Assembly: GCF_910592395.1 (NCBI RefSeq)
Contig: NC_088326.1
Coordinates: 6,143,001 to 6,207,000 of the forward strand
Length of the DNA stretch: 64,000 nucleotides
Direction: 5' to 3'
DNA from: Lineus longissimus
Taxonomy: Eukaryota; Nemertea; Pilidiophora; Heteronemertea; Lineidae
A program made the position numbers and the translations under genes. Every line of letters begins with the position of its first letter. The first letter of the stretch is position 1. The notes under the pieces were generated by a model. That model worked only from the letters and a program-made list of their open reading frames with translations, did no database searches and was not told the origin of the DNA. This document shows positions 14,658 to 26,900 of this stretch, in pieces.

Positions 14658-17600
14658 TGAAGGTACATTTCAGGGGTTAACATTTTGAGATTTTTTTCAA
14701 ACTAATGTAGATGACATCCCACAACTCTCCAACAAAGGAAAGTCATATCTTGACATTTTTGGAGAAATGAGAGACATTTCAAAGAGTGGTACAACTGTGC
14801 CAAAGCGACGAAAGAGGACAAAATCGACAAAAAGTCATGATTTTGCAGCCAACAGCACCAAATTCAAAGACCTGCCCTGGCCAGAATAAGCAAGCTATGG
14901 AGCTGAAAATTTAGGATGTGATTTAGAAATATCTTTGCTGCTTAGGGCACAACTTTCAGAATCAAGGCCTGAGTAGTTTCAAAGAAAATACAAAATGAAT
15001 GGCAACACAACAAGACTTGTAAAAATGAAACTGAACTTAGACCAGGGTTAGGTTGACCCTTATTTGGGTCAAATTAAGTTTTTTTCTCATTATTTTAGCT
15101 TGTTTTGACCTTAAATCATCGGCAATACAATATTCTAAATGAATTAGAGTGATTTGAACACATTCAAATTTTTCACTATATTGACCCAAAATGTAGTGTA
15201 ATGAAGGTACATTTCAGGGGTTAACATTTTGAGATTTTTTTCAAACTAATGTAGATGACATCCCACAACTCTCCAACAAAGGAAAGTCATATCTTGACAT
15301 TTTTGGAGAAATGAGAGACATTTCAAAGAGTGGTACAACTGTGCCAAAGCGACGAAAGAGGACAAAATCGACAAAAAGTCATGATTTTGCAGCCAACAGC
15401 ACCAAATTCAAAGACCTGCCCTGGCCAGAATAAGCAAGCTATGGAGCTGAAAATTTAGGATGTGATTTAGAAATATCTTTGCTGCTTAGGGCACAACTTT
15501 CAGAATCAAGGCCTGAGTAGTTTCAAAGAAAATACAAAATGAATGGCAACACAACAAGACTTGTAAAAATGAAACTGAACTTAGACCAGGGTTAGGTTGA
15601 CTCTTATTTGGGTCAAATTAAGTTTTTTTCTCATTATTTTAGCTTGTTTTGACCTTAAATCATCGGCAATACAATATTCTAAATGAATTAGAGTGATTTG
15701 AACACATTCAAATTTTTCACTATATTGACCCAAAATGTAGTGTAAATAGAGACAAGACCACAATTGATTTTTTAAGCCTTTTAGCAGTTAAATTGTCAAT
15801 GTTTGACCGCGACGCATCAAAGAACGCGTGGTGTTGTGAATCTGAAATTTAGATTATGTTATTCCGGACAGTCGGGCAAGTAAATGGTGAAAAATAAAAT
15901 GGTGATTGACCACGGAAATTTTTTGATAATCGACAAATTAGACAGACTTTGATATTTCCACTCTTTTCAGCCAACTGGCAGAAAAAACTCAAAACACGCC
16001 ACCTATTACCCAATTAGCAAAATTCGAAACTAATTTTTTCATCAAATAATTTCTTTATATCTGTAGACTTGCCACAACAAATGTTTTTTCAATACCTCTC
16101 CAAATATGTACTTGAGAGTTAAAAACATGCACTCGTCTAATTGATAGGCCTCGACCCTCCAACCTATGAATATTCATTAGTGGTCTTGTCTCAATGAAGG
16201 TACATTTCAGGGGTTAACATTTTGAGATTTTTTTCAAACTAATGTAGATGACATCCCACAACTCTCCAACAAAGGAAAGTCATATCTTGACATTTTTGGA
16301 GAAATGAGAGACATTTCAAAGAGTGGTACAACTGTGCCAAAGCGACGAAAGAGGACAAAATCGACAAAAAGTCATGATTTTGCAGCCAACAGCACCAAAT
16401 TCAAAGACCTGCCCTGGCCAGAATAAGCAAGCTATGGAGCTGAAAATTTAGGATGTGATTTAGAAATATCTTTGCTGCTTAGGGCACAACTTTCAGAATC
16501 AAGGCCTGAGTAGTTTCAAAGAAATTACAAAATGAATGGCAACACAACAAGACTTGTAAAAATGAAACTGAACTTAGACCAGGGTTAGGTTGACTCTTAT
16601 TTGGGTCAAATTAAGTTTTTTTCTCATTATTTTAGCTTGTTTTGACCTTAAATCATCGGCAATACAATATTCTAAATGAATTAGAGTGATTTGAACACAT
16701 TCAAATTTTTCACTATATTGACCCAAAATGTAGTGTAAATAGAGACAAGACCACAATTGATTTTTTAAGCCTTTTAGCAGTTAAATTGTCAATGTTTGAC
16801 CGCGACGCATCAAAGAACGCGTGGTGTTGTGAATCTGAAATTTAGATTATGTTATTCCGGACAGTCGGGCAAGTAAATGGTGAAAAATAAAATGGTGATT
16901 GACCACGGAAATTTTTTGATAATCGACAAATTAGACAGACTTTGATATTTCCACTCTTTTCAGCCAACTGGCAGAAAAAAACTCAAAACACGCCACCTAT
17001 TACCCAATTAGCAAAATTCGAAATTAATTTTTTCATCAAATAATTTCTTTATATCTGTAGACTTGCCACAACAAATGTTTTTTCAATACCTCTCCAAATA
17101 TGTACTTGAAGGTTAAAAACATGCACTCGTTTAATTGATAGGCCTCGACCCTCCAACCTATGAATATTCATTAGTGGTCTTGTCTCAATGAAGGTACATT
17201 TCAGGGGTTAACATTTTGAGATTTTTTTCAAACTAATGTAGATGACATCCCACAACTCTCCAACAAAGGAAAGTCATATTTTGACATTTTTGGAGAAATG
17301 AGAGACATTTCAAAGAGTGGTACAACTGTGCCAAAGCGACGAAAGAGGACAAAATCGACAAAAAGTCATGATTTTGCAGCCAACAGCACCAAATTCAAAG
17401 ACCTGCCCTGGCCAGAATAAGCAAGCTATGGAGCTGAAAATTTAGGATGTGATTTAGAAATATCTTTGCTGCTTAGGGCACAACTTTCAGAATCAAGGCC
17501 TGAGTAGTTTCAAAGAAAATACAAAATGAATGGCAACACAACAAGACTTGTAAAAATGAAACTGAACTTAGACCAGGGTTAGGTTGACTCTTATTTGGGT

Positions 17601-20600
17601 CAAATTAAGTTTTTTTCTCATTATTTTAGCTTGTTTTGACCTTAAATCATCGGCAATACAATATTCTAAATGAATTAGAGTGATTTGAACACATTCAAAT
17701 TTTTCACTATATTGACCCAAAATGTAGTGTAAATAGAGACAAGACCACAATTGATTTTTTAAGCCTTTTAGCAGTTAAATTGTCAATGTTTGACCGCGAC
17801 GCATCAAAGAACGCGTGGTGTTGTGAATCTGAAATTTAGATTATGTTATTCCGGACAGTCGGGCAAGTAAATGGTGAAAAATAAAATGGTGATTGACCAC
17901 GGAAATTTTTTGATAATCGACAAATTAGACAGACTTTGATATTTCCACTCTTTTCAGCCAACTGGCAGAAAAAACTCAAAACACGCCACCTATTACCCAA
18001 TTAGCAAAATTCGAAATTAATTTTTTCATCAAATAATTTCTTTATATCTGTAGACTTGCCACAACAAATGTTTTTTCAATACCTCTCCAAATATGTACTT
18101 GAGAGTTAAAAACATGCACTCGTCTAATAGATAGGCCTTGACCCTCCAACCTATGAATATTCATTAGTGGTCTTGTCTCAATGAAGGTACATTTCAGGGG
18201 TTAACATTTTGAGATTTTTTTCAAACTAATGTAGATGACATCCCACAACTCTCCAACAAAGGAAAGTCATATCTTGACATTTTTGGAGAAATGAGAGACA
18301 TTTCAAAGAGTGGTACAACTGTGCCAAAGCGACGAAAGAGGACAAAATCGACAAAAAGTCATGATTTTGCAGCCAACAGCACCAAATTCAAAGACCTGCC
18401 CTGGCCAGAATAAGCAAGCTATGGAGCTGAAAATTTAGGATGTGATTTAGAAATATCTTTGCTGCTTAGGGCACAACTTTCAGAATCAAGGCCTGAGTAG
18501 TTTCAAAGAAAATACAAAATGAATGGCAACACAACAAGACTTGTAAAAATGAAACTGAACTTAGACCAGGGTTAGGTTGACCCTTATTTGGGTCAAATTA
18601 AGTTTTTTTCTCATTATTTTAGCTTGTTTTGACCTTAAATCATCGGCAATACAATATTCTAAATGAATTAGAGTGATTTGAACACATTCAAATTTTTCAC
18701 TATATTGACCCAAAATGTAGTGTAATGAAGGTACATTTCAGGGGTTAACATTTTGAGATTTTTTTCAAACTAATGTAGATGACATCCCACAACTCTCCAA
18801 CAAAGGAAAGTCATATCTTGACATTTTTGGAGAAATGAGAGACATTTCAAAGAGTGGTACAACTGTGCCAAAGCGACGAAAGAGGACAAAATCGACAAAA
18901 AGTCATGATTTTGCAGCCAACAGCACCAAATTCAAAGACCTGCCCTGGCCAGAATAAGCAAGCTATGGAGCTGAAAATTTAGGATGTGATTTAGAAATAT
19001 CTTTGCTGCTTAGGGCACAACTTTCAGAATCAAGGCCTGAGTAGTTTCAAAGAAAATACAAAATGAATGGCAACACAACAAGACTTGTAAAAATGAAACT
19101 GAACTTAGACCAGGGTTAGGTTGACTCTTATTTGGGTCAAATTAAGTTTTTTTCTCATTATTTTAGCTTGTTTTGACCTTAAATCATCGGCAATACAATA
19201 TTCTAAATGAATTAGAGTGATTTGAACACATTCAAATTTTTCACTATATTGACCCAAAATGTAGTGTAAATAGAGACAAGACCACAATTGATTTTTTAAG
19301 CCTTTTAGCAGTTAAATTGTCAATGTTTGACCGCGACGCATCAAAGAACGCGTGGTGTTGTGAATCTGAAATTTAGATTATGTTATTCCGGACAGTCGGG
19401 CAAGTAAATGGTGAAAAATAAAATGGTGATTGACCACGGAAATTTTTTGATAATCGACAAATTAGACAGACTTTGATATTTCCACTCTTTTCAGCCAACT
19501 GGCAGAAAAAACTCAAAACACGCCACCTATTACCCAATTAGCAAAATTCGAAACTAATTTTTTCATCAAATAATTTCTTTATATCTGTAGACTTGCCACA
19601 ACAAATGTTTTTTCAATACCTCTCCAAATATGTACTTGAGAGTTAAAAACATGCACTCGTCTAATTGATAGGCCTCGACCCTCCAACCTATGAATATTCA
19701 TTAGTGGTCTTGTCTCAATGAAGGTACATTTCAGGGGTTAACATTTTGAGATTTTTTTCAAACTAATGTAGATGACATCCCACAACTCTCCAACAAAGGA
19801 AAGTCATATCTTGACATTTTTGGAGAAATGAGAGACATTTCAAAGAGTGGTACAACTGTGCCAAAGCGACGAAAGAGGACAAAATCGACAAAAAGTCATG
19901 ATTTTGCAGCCAACAGCACCAAATTCAAAGACCTGCCCTGGCCAGAATAAGCAAGCTATGGAGCTGAAAATTTAGGATGTGATTTAGAAATATCTTTGCT
20001 GCTTAGGGCACAACTTTCAGAATCAAGGCCTGAGTAGTTTCAAAGAAATTACAAAATGAATGGCAACACAACAAGACTTGTAAAAATGAAACTGAACTTA
20101 GACCAGGGTTAGGTTGACTCTTATTTGGGTCAAATTAAGTTTTTTTCTCATTATTTTAGCTTGTTTTGACCTTAAATCATCGGCAATACAATATTCTAAA
20201 TGAATTAGAGTGATTTGAACACATTCAAATTTTTCACTATATTGACCCAAAATGTAGTGTAAATAGAGACAAGACCACAATTGATTTTTTAAGCCTTTTA
20301 GCAGTTAAATTGTCAATGTTTGACCGCGACGCATCAAAGAACGCGTGGTGTTGTGAATCTGAAATTTAGATTATGTTATTCCGGACAGTCGGGCAAGTAA
20401 ATGGTGAAAAATAAAATGGTGATTGACCACGGAAATTTTTTGATAATCGACAAATTAGACAGACTTTGATATTTCCACTCTTTTCAGCCAACTGGCAGAA
20501 AAAAACTCAAAACACGCCACCTATTACCCAATTAGCAAAATTCGAAATTAATTTTTTCATCAAATAATTTCTTTATATCTGTAGACTTGCCACAACAAAT

Positions 20601-21704
20601 GTTTTTTCAATACCTCTCCAAATATGTACTTGAAGGTTAAAAACATGCACTCGTTTAATTGATAGGCCTCGACCCTCCAACCTATGAATATTCATTAGTG
20701 GTCTTGTCTCAATGAAGGTACATTTCAGGGGTTAACATTTTGAGATTTTTTTCAAACTAATGTAGATGACATCCCACAACTCTCCAACAAAGGAAAGTCA
20801 TATTTTGACATTTTTGGAGAAATGAGAGACATTTCAAAGAGTGGTACAACTGTGCCAAAGCGACGAAAGAGGACAAAATCGACAAAAAGTCATGATTTTG
20901 CAGCCAACAGCACCAAATTCAAAGACCTGCCCTGGCCAGAATAAGCAAGCTATGGAGCTGAAAATTTAGGATGTGATTTAGAAATATCTTTGCTGCTTAG
21001 GGCACAACTTTCAGAATCAAGGCCTGAGTAGTTTCAAAGAAAATACAAAATGAATGGCAACACAACAAGACTTGTAAAAATGAAACTGAACTTAGACCAG
21101 GGTTAGGTTGACTCTTATTTGGGTCAAATTAAGTTTTTTTCTCATTATTTTAGCTTGTTTTGACCTTAAATCATCGGCAATACAATATTCTAAATGAATT
21201 AGAGTGATTTGAACACATTCAAATTTTTCACTATATTGACCCAAAATGTAGTGTAAATAGAGACAAGACCACAATTGATTTTTTAAGCCTTTTAGCAGTT
21301 AAATTGTCAATGTTTGACCGCGACGCATCAAAGAACGCGTGGTGTTGTGAATCTGAAATTTAGATTATGTTATTCCGGACAGTCGGGCAAGTAAATGGTG
21401 AAAAATAAAATGGTGATTGACCACGGAAATTTTTTGATAATCGACAAATTAGACAGACTTTGATATTTCCACTCTTTTCAGCCAACTGGCAGAAAAAACT
21501 CAAAACACGCCACCTATTACCCAATTAGCAAAATTCGAAATTAATTTTTTCATCAAATAATTTCTTTATATCTGTAGACTTGCCACAACAAATGTTTTTT
21601 CAATACCTCTCCAAATATGTACTTGAGAGTTAAAAACATGCACTCGTCTAATAGATAGGCCTGGACCCTCCAACCTATGAATATTCATTAATGGTCTTGT
21701 CTCA
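14658..21704. repeat. 3.52-kb higher-order repeat, two copies
   Basis: The block AAB-AB-AB at 14658-18181 (3524 bp) is repeated at 18182-21704 (3523 bp). Private variants recur at matching offsets: TTCGAAACTAATT near 16025 and 19549, an extra A in the AGAAAAAAACTC run near 16975 and 20499, CTTGAAGG near 17106 and 20630, TCATATTTTGAC near 17275 and 20809, and CTAATAGATAGG near 18123 and 21648. Shared rare variants show that the whole 3.5-kb block was duplicated as a unit, most simply by unequal exchange. Confidence 0.9.
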
Positions 21705-21784
21705 TACTACAGGAATTCAACATCACTATCAAGTATAAGAAAGGGTTGGAGAATGTCGGGCCTGATTGCTTATCACGTGTGTGA
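21704..21784 (+). pseudogene. C-terminal end of a Ty3/gypsy-type RNase H (truncated pol)
   Basis: The frame from 21707 to the stop at 21782-21784 ends in a typical retrotransposon RNase H tail: an LQEFNI strand, IKYKKG, ENVGPD and the LSR terminus. Everything upstream of the LQEF strand is missing, because the sequence joins directly to the right terminus of the last satellite B module. The stop follows LSRV at once, so this element either had integrase in another frame or lacks it. It is the 3' internal remnant belonging to the LTR just downstream. Confidence 0.75.
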
Positions 21785-21946
21785 ACATGAGTTGGGTATG
21801 TATGTTGGAGACTGTCTGACTAGTGTGTGATGGATGCATTGTGAGGTGCATGATGAAATTGTACATGCTGCTTTAGTCTTGATTAGATATTCCTGCTGTC
21901 TGTCTGTCAAAACACATAACTGTTAGTTAAGTGTTTTGTCTTTTAT
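21785..21946 (+). other. 3' untranslated part of the truncated LTR retrotransposon
   Basis: This is non-coding sequence between the pol stop and the polypurine tract. It has no open frame of note and no recognised motif. By position it is the internal 3' region of the retroelement. Confidence 0.5.
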
Positions 21947-21971
21947 GGGGGGGGGGGGGGGGGGGGAGGAG
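21947..21971 (+). other. Polypurine tract
   Basis: A run of about 20 G followed by AGGAG ends immediately before TGTGG. This is the position and composition expected of the plus-strand primer (polypurine tract) of an LTR retrotransposon. Confidence 0.7.
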
Positions 21972-22860
21972 TGTGGCGAAGTGCCTTTTCTTTTCTTTTT
22001 GGACACCCTGTAGCCTATTTTAAGGTAGGCCTATATTGGTAAGCTGGTTGAAGTTAAGAGTTTTTATGGCAACATGAATTATGTGCTTATTACATCAGTA
22101 ATGGACTTTCCTATAAAAATTATAAAATTGTGCTTTAAAAGTTTACTCTTGGTACATGTAGGAACATTGTTAGGTGATTCAGGATGAATATGGATTCAAC
22201 TAGGCCTGTTGTGATTTGTGCTGGGAACTCCCTGTTATGAAATGTTTTGGGGTATGAGCTAATGTTGGGTGTGTGAGCAGAAGCAAGGACTTTGGAAGTC
22301 ACCGAGGACCGTGCAGGACCTGTTTTACGGAAGGAGCTCCGACTGATATCCTGGCGTTGGTGCCGCTGCGACTGCAAGACTGCAGTGTACCGTTCCTGGC
22401 GTTGGTGCCGCTGTGACTGCAAGACTGCAGTGTACTGTTCATGGCGTTGGTGCCGTACGAGTCGTCGTGAAACGCGGCTAGACCACTGTCGTTGACGTGG
22501 TCAGAAACTGTTCCTGGCGTTGGTGTCGTTGATATCCTTTTCTATATCTTCCTGCCCAATTCTAATTTTTCTAATAATTCGCTGCTCATACCCCCACCGG
22601 AACTCTCCCTTTGATATCTACTGAACGTTGAACATTGTCGTGAGTAAGATTCCTTTTGCTGAAGACTGAACACTTATCTCTATAAGAATTTTTGGACTGT
22701 TGCTAGAAATAGTAGTAACGTGCTTGAATGAACTATTTTTCTTGGGTTTAATATTCGTTACATATGTTTATTTTTGTAAATAATCACTCAGTTTATTTTA
22801 GCCAGCTTTTGTTATAATTCTTGCCCGGAGGTACCGATAGCCTTGATGCTCTTTGTCACA
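21972..22860 (+). mobile_element. 3' LTR of a gypsy-like retrotransposon
   Basis: The inferred LTR is 889 bp. It starts TGTGGCGAAG right after the polypurine tract and ends CTTTGTCACA, whose reverse complement matches the start at 8 of 10 bases and supplies the usual TG..CA ends. A TATAAAA at 22112-22118 could be the LTR promoter. Inside lies a short minisatellite (22350-22530). The 5' LTR is not in the window, so the boundaries rest on the polypurine tract and the imperfect terminal repeat; target duplications cannot be checked. Confidence 0.65.
22350..22530 (+). repeat. 45-bp minisatellite inside the LTR
   Basis: Two near-identical 45-bp units (22350-22394 and 22395-22439) are followed by partial copies at 22440 and 22513. 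All begin with CTGGCGTTGGTG or a one-base variant and hold the word GACTGCAAGACTGCAGTG. It is GC-rich against an AT-rich background. Confidence 0.85.
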
Positions 22861-23368
22861 ATGTTCAGATTGGCGGTATAATACAACACGTTCCTAACGT
22901 TTTGATTCTTCAAACTAGATCGATTTTATGCTTTCAAACATTCTATTGAATTGTCTTTGTGTACTTATTACGAAATGAAACAAACTTGCAGCGGGGGACA
23001 CGCAATCCAAGAAAGAGCCTTCGATAACTTATGCTTAAAAGCGGACTTCGCCATACTACCGCCGATTCAGCCTACTGTTTACCGTACTTTTTCTCGGGCG
23101 TTAAAAAAATGTACCTACTTAATTCCTGTTCAAAAGTAAGATGCGGATCAGTTACTCTATTAAGGATAGATCATGTGGACTATTAGGCTTCCACTCAGAA
23201 ACTCTCGTTTAAGCTGATGACGGTTATTCTAAGATCGCTTTGATAATGATTTTGGCGTGGGAAGGGCATTGTGCATGTTGCTCGAGCAAAAGCCGCTTTT
23301 AATACAGAGCGACGCTCTGATTGGGCGTTTTTACGTGCCGCTATACCCCACAAAAAGGCATGGGGTTT
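22861..23368. other. Unassigned sequence between LTR and HECT promoter
   Basis: No coding exon or repeat is recognised here. A 62-residue frame at 22951-23139 has no recognisable motif and no convincing splice or start context. Confidence 0.4.
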
Positions 23369-23468
23369 GAAATATCGAGAGGCGGAGTATAATTTTAATT
23401 ATACTCCGCCTCTCGATATTTCAGTGGTTTTAAAAAACCACTGATTACGTCAGGATGACGTCATCCTG
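23369..23468. repeat. Cluster of three perfect palindromes
   Basis: Three foldbacks lie side by side. The first, 23369-23422, has 26-bp perfect arms around TT and could form a long hairpin. The second, 23422-23443, pairs CAGTGGTTTT with AAAACCACTG around AA. The third, 23451-23468, is an 18-bp palindrome centred on TGACGTCA, the CRE/ATF consensus. The cluster lies about 470-570 bp upstream of the HECT gene start and could be regulatory, a set of small foldback insertions, or both. Confidence 0.85.
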
Positions 23469-23580
23469 GCCAGCTAGTAATACGACGCAGCGTCATTTCC
23501 ATAGTCGCAGTAGCGGGTTTTAACAAGCGCCATCAGCGAGACGTCGGAAACTCAATATCTACACCAAGACGTCACACGGC

Positions 23581-23628
23581 TATGGCGCGCGGATACGATC
23601 ATTAGTCTAATATCCCCATGTCGGTTAT
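23581..23628 (+). promoter_or_regulatory. Shared upstream sequence, left copy
   Basis: The first 22 bases of this block (23581-23602) recur exactly, in inverted orientation, at 43196-43217. The match continues with a few differences through AGTCTA, CCCAT and TCGGTTAT, for 48 bp in total. Relative to their genes both copies point the same way: this one is about 350 bp upstream of the HECT start and the other about 250 bp upstream of the integrase start. An exact 22-mer is not expected by chance in 64 kb. Confidence 0.75.
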
Positions 23629-23698
23629 TTATTTTCCCGTCGTCGGCAAAATAAATACTCCACATCGGGAAATATTTCGACAGAGGAATATTAATTTA

Positions 23699-23730
23699 CC
23701 GACGTCGGATAATTAATTATCCGACGTCGG
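23699..23730. repeat. 32-bp perfect palindrome with CCGACGTCGG arms
   Basis: Two CCGACGTCGG palindromes flank ATAATTAATTAT, and the whole is itself a perfect 32-bp palindrome. Related words (GACGTCGG, CGTCGG, CATCGG) are scattered through 23540-23740, which suggests a repeated binding site upstream of the HECT gene. Confidence 0.85.
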
Positions 23731-23787
23731 GATTTGTTGACCACGTGTTGGGATATTATGTAACCTTCTCCGGGCATCTTCGGGGAA

Positions 23788-23836
23788 CCAATGGGAGCCT
23801 AAGAAACAAAGTCTATTGGCGCCTTGCGCATGCGCA
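23788..23836 (+). promoter_or_regulatory. Proximal promoter of the HECT gene: CCAAT box and NRF-1-type site
   Basis: CCAAT occurs at 23788-23792. A perfect palindromic TGCGCATGCGCA at 23825-23836 fits the NRF-1 consensus and lies about 100 bp before the start codon. There is no TATA box at the expected distance, as in many housekeeping-type promoters. Function is inferred from motif and position only. Confidence 0.5.
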
Positions 23837-23936
23837 TTCGTAGTTCCAGACGCACATGTAGATCATTACGACATCAACAACAGGCAGTCAATCCGTCAAT
23901 TTGTTTCTTTATTATTCTCTTCTTTAATTTGTGACA

Positions 23937-26900
23937 ATGGACGCTGGTGAACCAGACATGCAAGATTCGGGTCAGCCATCTGGCTCTGCTGGTCCAAATT
24001 GTGCTGTTGGTAAGTAACGTTAGACGATTGAAATGACTTTTTACTGAACACCGAAGCTCACGCACGCGGGCTACAGTTGCAATATGACATGCATGATCTG
24101 ATAGTGAATGAAGCATGTGAAGTGCGCAACACATGTAACATGTAGGCCCTACATGTATGTAGGCCTGGTGTATCTAGTCATGCATGCTGCTGCGGGGGGG
24201 GGGGGCGGCTTACTCTATACAATACAAAGTGTAAACCCATGTCCCATGTGCGTTCCAGCCTAAAGTAATAGGCCTGCCTCTCGAGAGCGAGCGCCGTATG
24301 GGGCATTTCAGAAACGTACGCGTTGTGCAAGTTCTCGTAAATTTGCAACGTGTCTCCAGTGTTCTAATTTTAAAATTTTGGGGGGGGGGAGGTACCCCAG
24401 AACCCCAACCCCCTTCGCCTACGGTGGGATGATACCCCCCCCCCCCCCACCACTGGATGGCTCTACCGGCCCTGATGAGATTCCCCCCTCTCACTCTCAG
24501 ACCCAACCCCCGATCAGATGTTCTGCACCGGCAGCGTACAGGGGTGTAGCATGATGTCGCAGCACAATTAAAACGTGATTTTTCATGGTGTATTTTCTAC
24601 CGATGCCCTTTTTGACCTTTCCCCTTCTAAATTCAAACCAACCTCGACTGCATCATCAGTCCCGACATTCAGAGTGCACCTTCCTTGTGTGATTCTGCAA
24701 ATGCCATTAAAATGATCAAGGGGCCCAGACCCTTGTCTTAAATTTTTTGATCTGTCCATGACTTAAATCATACTCAATGTTGACTTCAGAATAAAAACTG
24801 CGTTCAAATTCATAGTGATACATGTATCCTTCTTTTTCTTCAGGAAATATGTTTTTATCTCCACATTATGCACGCATTGTATCAACCTTTGTGGAAAATG
24901 CAAGGCAACTAGCATCTCCGAGGCCATCAACAACCGATACTAGTGGTGCTGCTGTCTCTGCTATCAGTTCGTTGGCTGCAGACTTGTCGCGGGATTTTGC
25001 GATGTCTTCCACAAGATTGCCCCAGAGTCAGCCTAAAAAAAAGAAGAAGACTCCTGGCCGGCCAGCTAGTCATGTCAGGCTGAAGCTGACCTGTTTAGAA
25101 AGCCCATCAGTTACAACCATCCAGCGGCTGAACACGAGAAAGCTGGGGAAGCTTGGGTTTGGTGAGTTTCACTTGATACCAATTTCAAGGTCACAGCTTA
25201 AGTAAATTTGCCGAGACAATCCGAGACGTCTTCACCTTGAGATTAACTTTCCTGGTGTTGCAATGCATGGTGTGATTCGTACCAGTTCATAACTTCTAAC
25301 TCGAGGCATGCAAGGCAGAAAAGGCTGGATATCATTGAAAGATTGCTCAAAAACCTATCTGTACTTATAGAACTTGGTGTTTCCTTAAAACTGTCTGTTT
25401 ATTTTTTCGATTGGCTCATTCAAGGCTGGAGCCTCTTGTGTTGAAATGTACTTGTCTACACCACCCTGGCACTGTCCATTTTTGACTCAATTTACAGGCC
25501 ACAACAAGAAAGAAGAGACAAAGTCAGGTCGACTTGGCAGGCAGTTTGCGCTAACCCTGACTGCTGATCAATTTATGGCTGCAATACGCCAGCAGTTCCC
25601 TGCTTTGGGCAGCGCTGAAGTCAAATTGTTCACTGCAAAATCAGGAAAAAAGCTCCTTCCGCTGGTGGGCCTAACACCAGCTGAAATCAAGGCGGAACTG
25701 GGCTCAAAGACCACTGGAAACGGAGCAACTGTGTATATCCGGTCAGTCCTTAAACTGTCCAATGTTTCTGTGAGTATTTCAAATGATATCAGTTATATAG
25801 GAAGGGTCAGACTATTGGTCATTCATTTGCTCCTCAAATTTGCCCTAAACCAGTTATTATTTGGAGTGTTACAGTACCTGCAGTCTGTGCCCAAAGGTCT
25901 TTGTCAGTCTCTTACCCTGGGATGCCTCATCTTTCTAGATCTATACTATTAAATGCACAGATTTTTTCTGTTGGCTTGGTGATTGTCTGACGTGACCACC
26001 ATCTGTTGCCCTGCTCTAACTAGGGTACATATGAATTATGTCATCCACCCTTGCTAAGTTGATGAATTTTTAAAATATGATGTATAATCAATCAAATGGT
26101 AATTAATTTTGCTCATTGTTTTTGCAGGATGCTATTTTGTACCGCGGAGCAAAAGATCCGGAAGAAGATTCTATTGCGAACGTGAGTTAGTTTGTAACCC
26201 TTTCAATTTCATATGCAGTTGTGATGATTCATAAAAAAGGGGTTACCCCTATTAAAAACCAACCGCCTGCAATTTTTTCACGAGGCGATAATCAGGCAAT
26301 GAATTGGTTGTTGCTACCCTATGAATATGATGTGCGCTTGTCTCAAAAAAAAGTGAGACTTAGTTAGTTTGGGCCGTAACCCTTCAAATGATTTTAGCTT
26401 TGGAAATATGCTGAGCCACGATTTAACCCATGCTTTCTATTTTTGCAATAATTTTTCTTTCTTTTCAGAATGTTTCTTGTCCACATTCCACTGACAGGAC
26501 CGGGTCTGAAGCCAGTACCGTTACCAATTCTACAGCAAGTTTCAGCCAAGAGATGTCAGAGCACAATGAGCCTGTTGTGAGTATGCTTTGGCTATCTGTC
26601 TGAAACATTGTTGCCAAGTTGAGTCATTCTATTCTATTGCCACATGTAGCATGACTGGTGCTGAGTTTTGTGTTCCAGTTTAGGTTCAGTATGAGAATTT
26701 TTAGCTGAGATTTTTTTACCGATCTAATTCTGTAGATTTTGACTTTTGAGGAAAAGATTCAATGCTTATTCACATGTACAATGCAACAGACCTCAATCAC
26801 TAATCTAATCTGTAGACTCTTACATCAAATATGTAGGGCGAGCGCTTACATTTCTGCCAATGGGTGTAAGGAGCAACTAAAGGTAGTTTGTTGATACTTA

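Larger units (their letters stand above)
1..21704. repeat. Composite satellite array of modules A (544 bp) and B (449 bp)
   Basis: The window opens inside a tandem array that runs without a break to 21704. It contains one partial and 26 complete copies of module A and 16 copies of module B. The order from the left is partial A, AB, then seven AAB units (1369-12127), then AAB (12128-13664), AB, AAB, AB, AB, AAB, AB, AB. Unit lengths are 1537 bp (544+544+449) and 993-994 bp (544+449 or 450). Copies differ by only scattered substitutions, so amplification or homogenisation is recent. No gene is credible inside. A 60-residue minus-strand frame recurs at every A/B junction only because the copies are nearly identical. 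The left end lies outside the window, so the array is longer than 21.7 kb. Confidence 0.97.

Noticed and set aside
1-21704. Consideration as a CRISPR-like or phage-type repeat array
   Set aside because: Units are 1-1.5 kb, nearly identical, with no unique spacers. The surrounding genes have introns, so this is a eukaryotic satellite.
22135-22495. Overlapping open frames on both strands within the LTR
   Set aside because: They are produced by the 45-bp minisatellite and share its periodicity. There is no protein resemblance.
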